Source of the DNA: Mycolicibacter heraklionensis | GTDB taxonomy: Bacteria > Actinomycetota > Actinomycetes > Mycobacteriales > Mycobacteriaceae | Assembly: GCA_001673575.1 (NCBI GenBank) | Contig: LZME01000056.1 | Span: forward strand, 1 to 34,819 | Reading direction: 5' to 3' | DNA length: 34,819 nt | Shown: positions 32,364 through 34,819 of the stretch, piece after piece | Numbering within the stretch: the stretch's first letter is position 1 | Layout of the letters: every line of letters starts with the position of its first letter | Notes under the pieces: generated by a model | Databases searched by the model: none | Told to the model about the DNA's origin: nothing | Seen by the model: the letters and a program-made list of their open reading frames with translations, nothing else | Position numbers and translations under genes: made by a program

Positions 32364-33251
32364 ATGGGCAGCACCGACGTTTTGGCCCAACGGTTCGAAG
32401 ACAACCGTCGACATCTGCATTCGGTGGCGTTTCATCTGCTCGGCTCAACGGCTGACGCCGACGACGCCGTCCAATCCGCGTGGTTGAAGGCCAGCAGCGC
32501 CGATTTCGCCGCGGTGGACAATCTGCCCGGCTGGCTCACCACCATCACCGCACGCACCGCCATAGACCAGTTGCGGGCACGCTCGCGTCGCGTCGAGCAA
32601 TCACTGTCGGATGCACCCGAGTTGGACAGCTCCCCAGAGCTGGCCGCACCGGCCGCCGACGAACAGGTGCTGCGCTCCGAGGCGGTCAGCCGGGCCCTGC
32701 TGGTGGTGCTGGACCGGTTATCTCCGGCGCAGCGCGTCGCCTTCGTGCTGCACGACGTGTTCGATGTGCCGTTCGAGCAGATCGGCGAGGTAATGCACCG
32801 CTCGCCGGACGCTGCCAAGAAGTTGGCCAGCCGTGCCCGGGCCCGCCTGCAGGCCGCGCCCGCCGAGCAGCCGCGTCGCCGCGCCGAGCATCTCGAGATC
32901 GTCAGCGCGTTCCTGGCCGCTTCGCGCGGCGGCGACATCCCCACCCTGCTGGAGTTGTTGGCGCCCGACGTGGTGCGCCGCGTCGACCCCGTGTTGATAC
33001 CAGCCGGCGTGCCCACCGAGATGTGCGGCGCCGACGATGTCGCCACCGAGACCCGGCACTTCACCCGGCGGGCACGAGCCGGTGCCGTATTGCTCATCGA
33101 CGGCGCACCAGGAATCGCTATCGCGCCCGCAGGGCGCCTGCTGGCGCTGTTGCGCATCGGAATCGGCGACGACGGGCGCATCCACACCATTGATATCGCG
33201 GGTGATCCCGAGCGGTTGCGCGGCGCGACACTGCAACTCCCGGGGGCCTGA
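32364..33251 (+). CDS. ECF sigma factor with SnoaL-like C-terminal domain (SigJ/ECF41-like)
   Basis: A 295-residue protein from ATG 32364. Sigma region 2 (about 8-75) has HSVAFHLLGSTADADDAVQS and NLPGWLTTITARTAIDQLRA; region 4 (about 113-165) has RLSPAQRVAFVLHDVFDV and IGEVMHRSPDAAKKLASRA. The C-terminal 120 residues form an NTF2/SnoaL-like domain (LEIVSAFLAASRGGDIPTLL and LLAPDVVRR), which replaces an anti-sigma factor in ECF41-type proteins. The usual DGGGK segment of ECF41 is not seen; RRVDPVLIPAG stands in that place. M. tuberculosis SigJ is 312 residues. It is divergent from the DoxX-like gene, 72 bases apart. Confidence 0.88.
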   Translation: MGSTDVLAQRFEDNRRHLHSVAFHLLGSTADADDAVQSAWLKASSADFAAVDNLPGWLTTITARTAIDQLRARSRRVEQSLSDAPELDSSPELAAPAADEQVLRSEAVSRALLVVLDRLSPAQRVAFVLHDVFDVPFEQIGEVMHRSPDAAKKLASRARARLQAAPAEQPRRRAEHLEIVSAFLAASRGGDIPTLLELLAPDVVRRVDPVLIPAGVPTEMCGADDVATETRHFTRRARAGAVLLIDGAPGIAIAPAGRLLALLRIGIGDDGRIHTIDIAGDPERLRGATLQLPGA

Positions 33252-33295
33252 TCAGCTGCAAGAACACGTGACAGCCGCCCCTGGCTGGTCAGTTC

Positions 33296-33351
33296 ATGCG
33301 GCGGTCCCAGCTTCGCCTCTCCTCCGTCGAGCCTCGCTGAACCGCCGGGTT
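33296..33351 (+). repeat. Dispersed extragenic repeat copy
   Basis: Starts ATGCGGCGGTCCCAGCTTC and ends CTGAACCGCCGGGTT, differing from the tandem copies at 10356-10469 by a T-to-C change in the loop. It lies between the sigma factor and ABC ATPase genes. Confidence 0.88.
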
Positions 33352-33394
33352 CTGCTTTGATGGGTCACGCGAACCGATGTGTGAGGGGGCGTCC

Positions 33395-34156
33395 ATGCCA
33401 GACGAAACGACGGCCGCGGAGCAGACCGCGGCGGCGGGGGAGAGTACGGCGGCTGCGCCGTCACCGCCCGCGGTGACGGCCCGCGGCATCACCATGTCCG
33501 GGCCGTGGGGACGTGTCTTCGGACCGCTCGATCTGGACATCCCGGCCGGCGGTACCACCGTGCTGGTCGGTCCTCCGGGGTCGGGTCGCACCGCCCTGAT
33601 GATGAACCTGGCCGGCCGGATGAAGCCGTCGGCTGGCACGCTCACCGTGCTCGGGCGCAACAAGGCCCGCGACATCTTCGATGTCGCTGCCCTGGCAGGG
33701 ATCGAACAACTCGACGCGATCTTCGAGTCGGTGACGGTCGCAGACCTGATCACCGAACAGCTCCGCTGGGATGCACCCTGGTATCAGTTGGTCCGCCGTG
33801 CCGGCGACGCGGAACGCGACGCGATCTGCGGCCCGGTCTTCGGCGACCTGCCGGTACCCCAACTGCACGACTACGTCGAGCATCTCGACGAAATGACCGG
33901 GCTGTTGTTGCGCATCGCGCTGGCCAACACCGCACGACCACCACTGCTGGTGGTCGGCAGCATCGATGAGATCAAGAACAGCCGCGATCGCGCCATCCTG
34001 CTTACCCGCCTGGTCGCGTTGGGGGAGAAGCAGACCGTGATCACCTCATCAGCCAATCCGATTCCCGACGGGTTCGGGCTGGCCGGGCAGATCACCGTCG
34101 ACCGTCTGGAGCGCGCCGAGCTCGTTCCCGGCCGACACGAGAAGGGGAATCGCTGA
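33395..34156 (+). CDS. Degenerate ABC-type ATPase paired with YhgE
   Basis: A 253-residue protein from ATG 33395, with GAGGGGG 5 bases upstream; an in-frame ATG at 33377 has no such support. The first 30 residues are Ala/Glu-rich and low-complexity. The ATPase fold is seen in LDLDIPAGGTTVLVGPP, GSGRTALMMNLAGRMKPSAG and LTVLGRN. The Walker A lysine is replaced by Arg65 (GPPGSGRT). No LSGGQ signature is seen; the place is taken by EMTGLLLRIALANTARPP. Walker B is degenerate (LLVVGSIDE), yet a glutamate is kept. It probably binds nucleotide weakly or regulates the membrane partner, with which it forms an operon (two bases between genes). It could also be a pseudo-enzyme. Confidence 0.8.
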   Translation: MPDETTAAEQTAAAGESTAAAPSPPAVTARGITMSGPWGRVFGPLDLDIPAGGTTVLVGPPGSGRTALMMNLAGRMKPSAGTLTVLGRNKARDIFDVAALAGIEQLDAIFESVTVADLITEQLRWDAPWYQLVRRAGDAERDAICGPVFGDLPVPQLHDYVEHLDEMTGLLLRIALANTARPPLLVVGSIDEIKNSRDRAILLTRLVALGEKQTVITSSANPIPDGFGLAGQITVDRLERAELVPGRHEKGNR

Positions 34157-34158
34157 CC

Positions 34159-34819
34159 ATGCTCGCCGGAATGTCGCTGGGAACCGACCTCAAACGCTAT
34201 TCGCGTGGCACCATGCCGCGTCTGGCCCTGATCACCATCATCGTGCTGCCGCTGCTGTATGGCGCGATGTACCTGTGGGCGTTCTGGAATCCGTTCGCCG
34301 CCATCGACAAGATCCCGGTCGCCCTGGTCAATGAGGACACCGGAGCCGTGGTCTCCGGGGAACAGTTGCATGCCGGTGACGAGGTCACCCGCGCGCTGGT
34401 CGACTCTAAGCAGCTCGATCTGCATCAGGTGTCGGAAAGCGAAGCCGTCAAGGGTGTTTCCGACGGAACCTATTACTTCTCGATCACCCTTCCTTCCGAC
34501 TTCAGCACGGCGGTGGTCTCCCCGGCGGGCCCGCATCCGCAAAAGGCGCAGATCCAGTTCCGGTTCAACGACGCCAACAACTACCTCGCCTCGGTCATGG
34601 GGCAGAACGCCGCCCGCGAGGTGCTCAACGAAGTGAGCTCCAAGGTCGGCCAACAGGTGATCGGCACCGCACTGACCCAGGTGACCGACGAGGTCAAGAA
34701 GGCGGCGGAGGGAGCCGGCCAGCTCTCGGACGGCTCAAAAACGTTGGCCGACAACATGGGCACGGCCCGGGATGGCTCGGCGGCGCTTGCCGACGGAATC
34801 CGTCAGTTGAACCATGGTG
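34159..34819 (+). CDS. YhgE/Pip-family membrane protein (N-terminal part)
   Basis: Open from ATG 34159 to the window end (220 residues). The N terminus has a basic segment and a membrane helix (LALITIIVLPLLYGAMYLW) followed by WNPFAAIDKIPVALVNEDTG, the conserved start of the YhgE/Pip extracellular domain. Residues about 160-220 form a helix-rich, coiled-coil-like stretch (QVTDEVKKAAEGAGQLSDGS and AALADGIRQL). The family is ABC-2-like with large extracytoplasmic domains and includes the phage infection protein Pip and type VII secretion-linked YueB/EsaA. It should continue with several C-terminal membrane helices outside the window. It is the partner of the degenerate ATPase. Confidence 0.88.
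   Translation, partial: MLAGMSLGTDLKRYSRGTMPRLALITIIVLPLLYGAMYLWAFWNPFAAIDKIPVALVNEDTGAVVSGEQLHAGDEVTRALVDSKQLDLHQVSESEAVKGVSDGTYYFSITLPSDFSTAVVSPAGPHPQKAQIQFRFNDANNYLASVMGQNAAREVLNEVSSKVGQQVIGTALTQVTDEVKKAAEGAGQLSDGSKTLADNMGTARDGSAALADGIRQLNHG

Overview
The window is high-GC actinobacterial DNA. Its gene content (pafA/B/C, tatA/tatC, helY, pepE, lnt/ppm1, rbpA, lipT, pncA) and many near-identical product lengths mark it as the chromosome of a mycobacterium outside the M. tuberculosis complex. The separate lnt and ppm1 genes, the missing pks12 and cobalamin blocks, and several extra genes argue against M. tuberculosis itself. No species is claimed.

Region 1 (1 to about 5892) is one end of an integrated phage-like element, written entirely on the minus strand. 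Reading outward from the tRNA it carries a tyrosine integrase, an excisionase-like HTH protein, two small unknown genes ending at a strong intrinsic terminator, then a tightly coupled run of small zinc-binding or winged-helix proteins, an HNH endonuclease, a large terminase and the first third or less of a portal protein. The portal frame is cut at a CTAG by the end of what looks like an IS630-family element. Integrase and terminase are only 2.7 kb apart, with no repressor, replication or small-terminase gene recognised. That fits a capsid/packaging-type satellite or a decayed prophage better than a complete temperate phage. The element abuts the 3' end of a tRNA-Leu(CAA) gene (5893-5969), the presumed attachment site.

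Region 2 (6050 to 19661) is core chromosome: pdtaR (ANTAR response regulator), the Pup ligase pafA, the DNA-damage regulators pafB/pafC, a small DUF2510 membrane gene, tatA/tatC, the helicase helY, a proline-rich membrane protein, a 5'-3' exonuclease, pepE, an F420-dependent reductase, an SDR, a small HTH protein and another F420-type PPOX protein. Gene order matches the M. tuberculosis Rv2097c to Rv2042c block read backwards. It is joined to the Rv1626 (pdtaR) locus, as a large inversion would produce.

Region 3 (19676 to 31460) continues with a ric/ytfE-type iron-sulfur repair gene behind a TATAAT box and a perfect dyad, a dienelactone hydrolase, an FxsA protein, an amidohydrolase, apolipoprotein N-acyltransferase and polyprenol-phosphomannose synthase (separate overlapping genes), rbpA with a SigE-like promoter, a zinc-ribbon protein, an LppI-type lipoprotein, a LipT-type carboxylesterase, an RDD protein, a DUF2784 frame running in phase into pncA, and an Rv2042c-type protein.

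Region 4 (31493 to the end) holds an HTH-TOBE protein, a DoxX-like membrane protein divergent from an ECF sigma factor with a SnoaL-like tail, and a degenerate ABC ATPase followed by a YhgE/Pip membrane protein that runs off the window.

Two patterns cross the whole window. Many genes have a TANNNT -10 box 5-8 nt before the start codon, so leaderless transcripts are likely. A 47-57 bp extragenic repeat occurs five times, always between genes.
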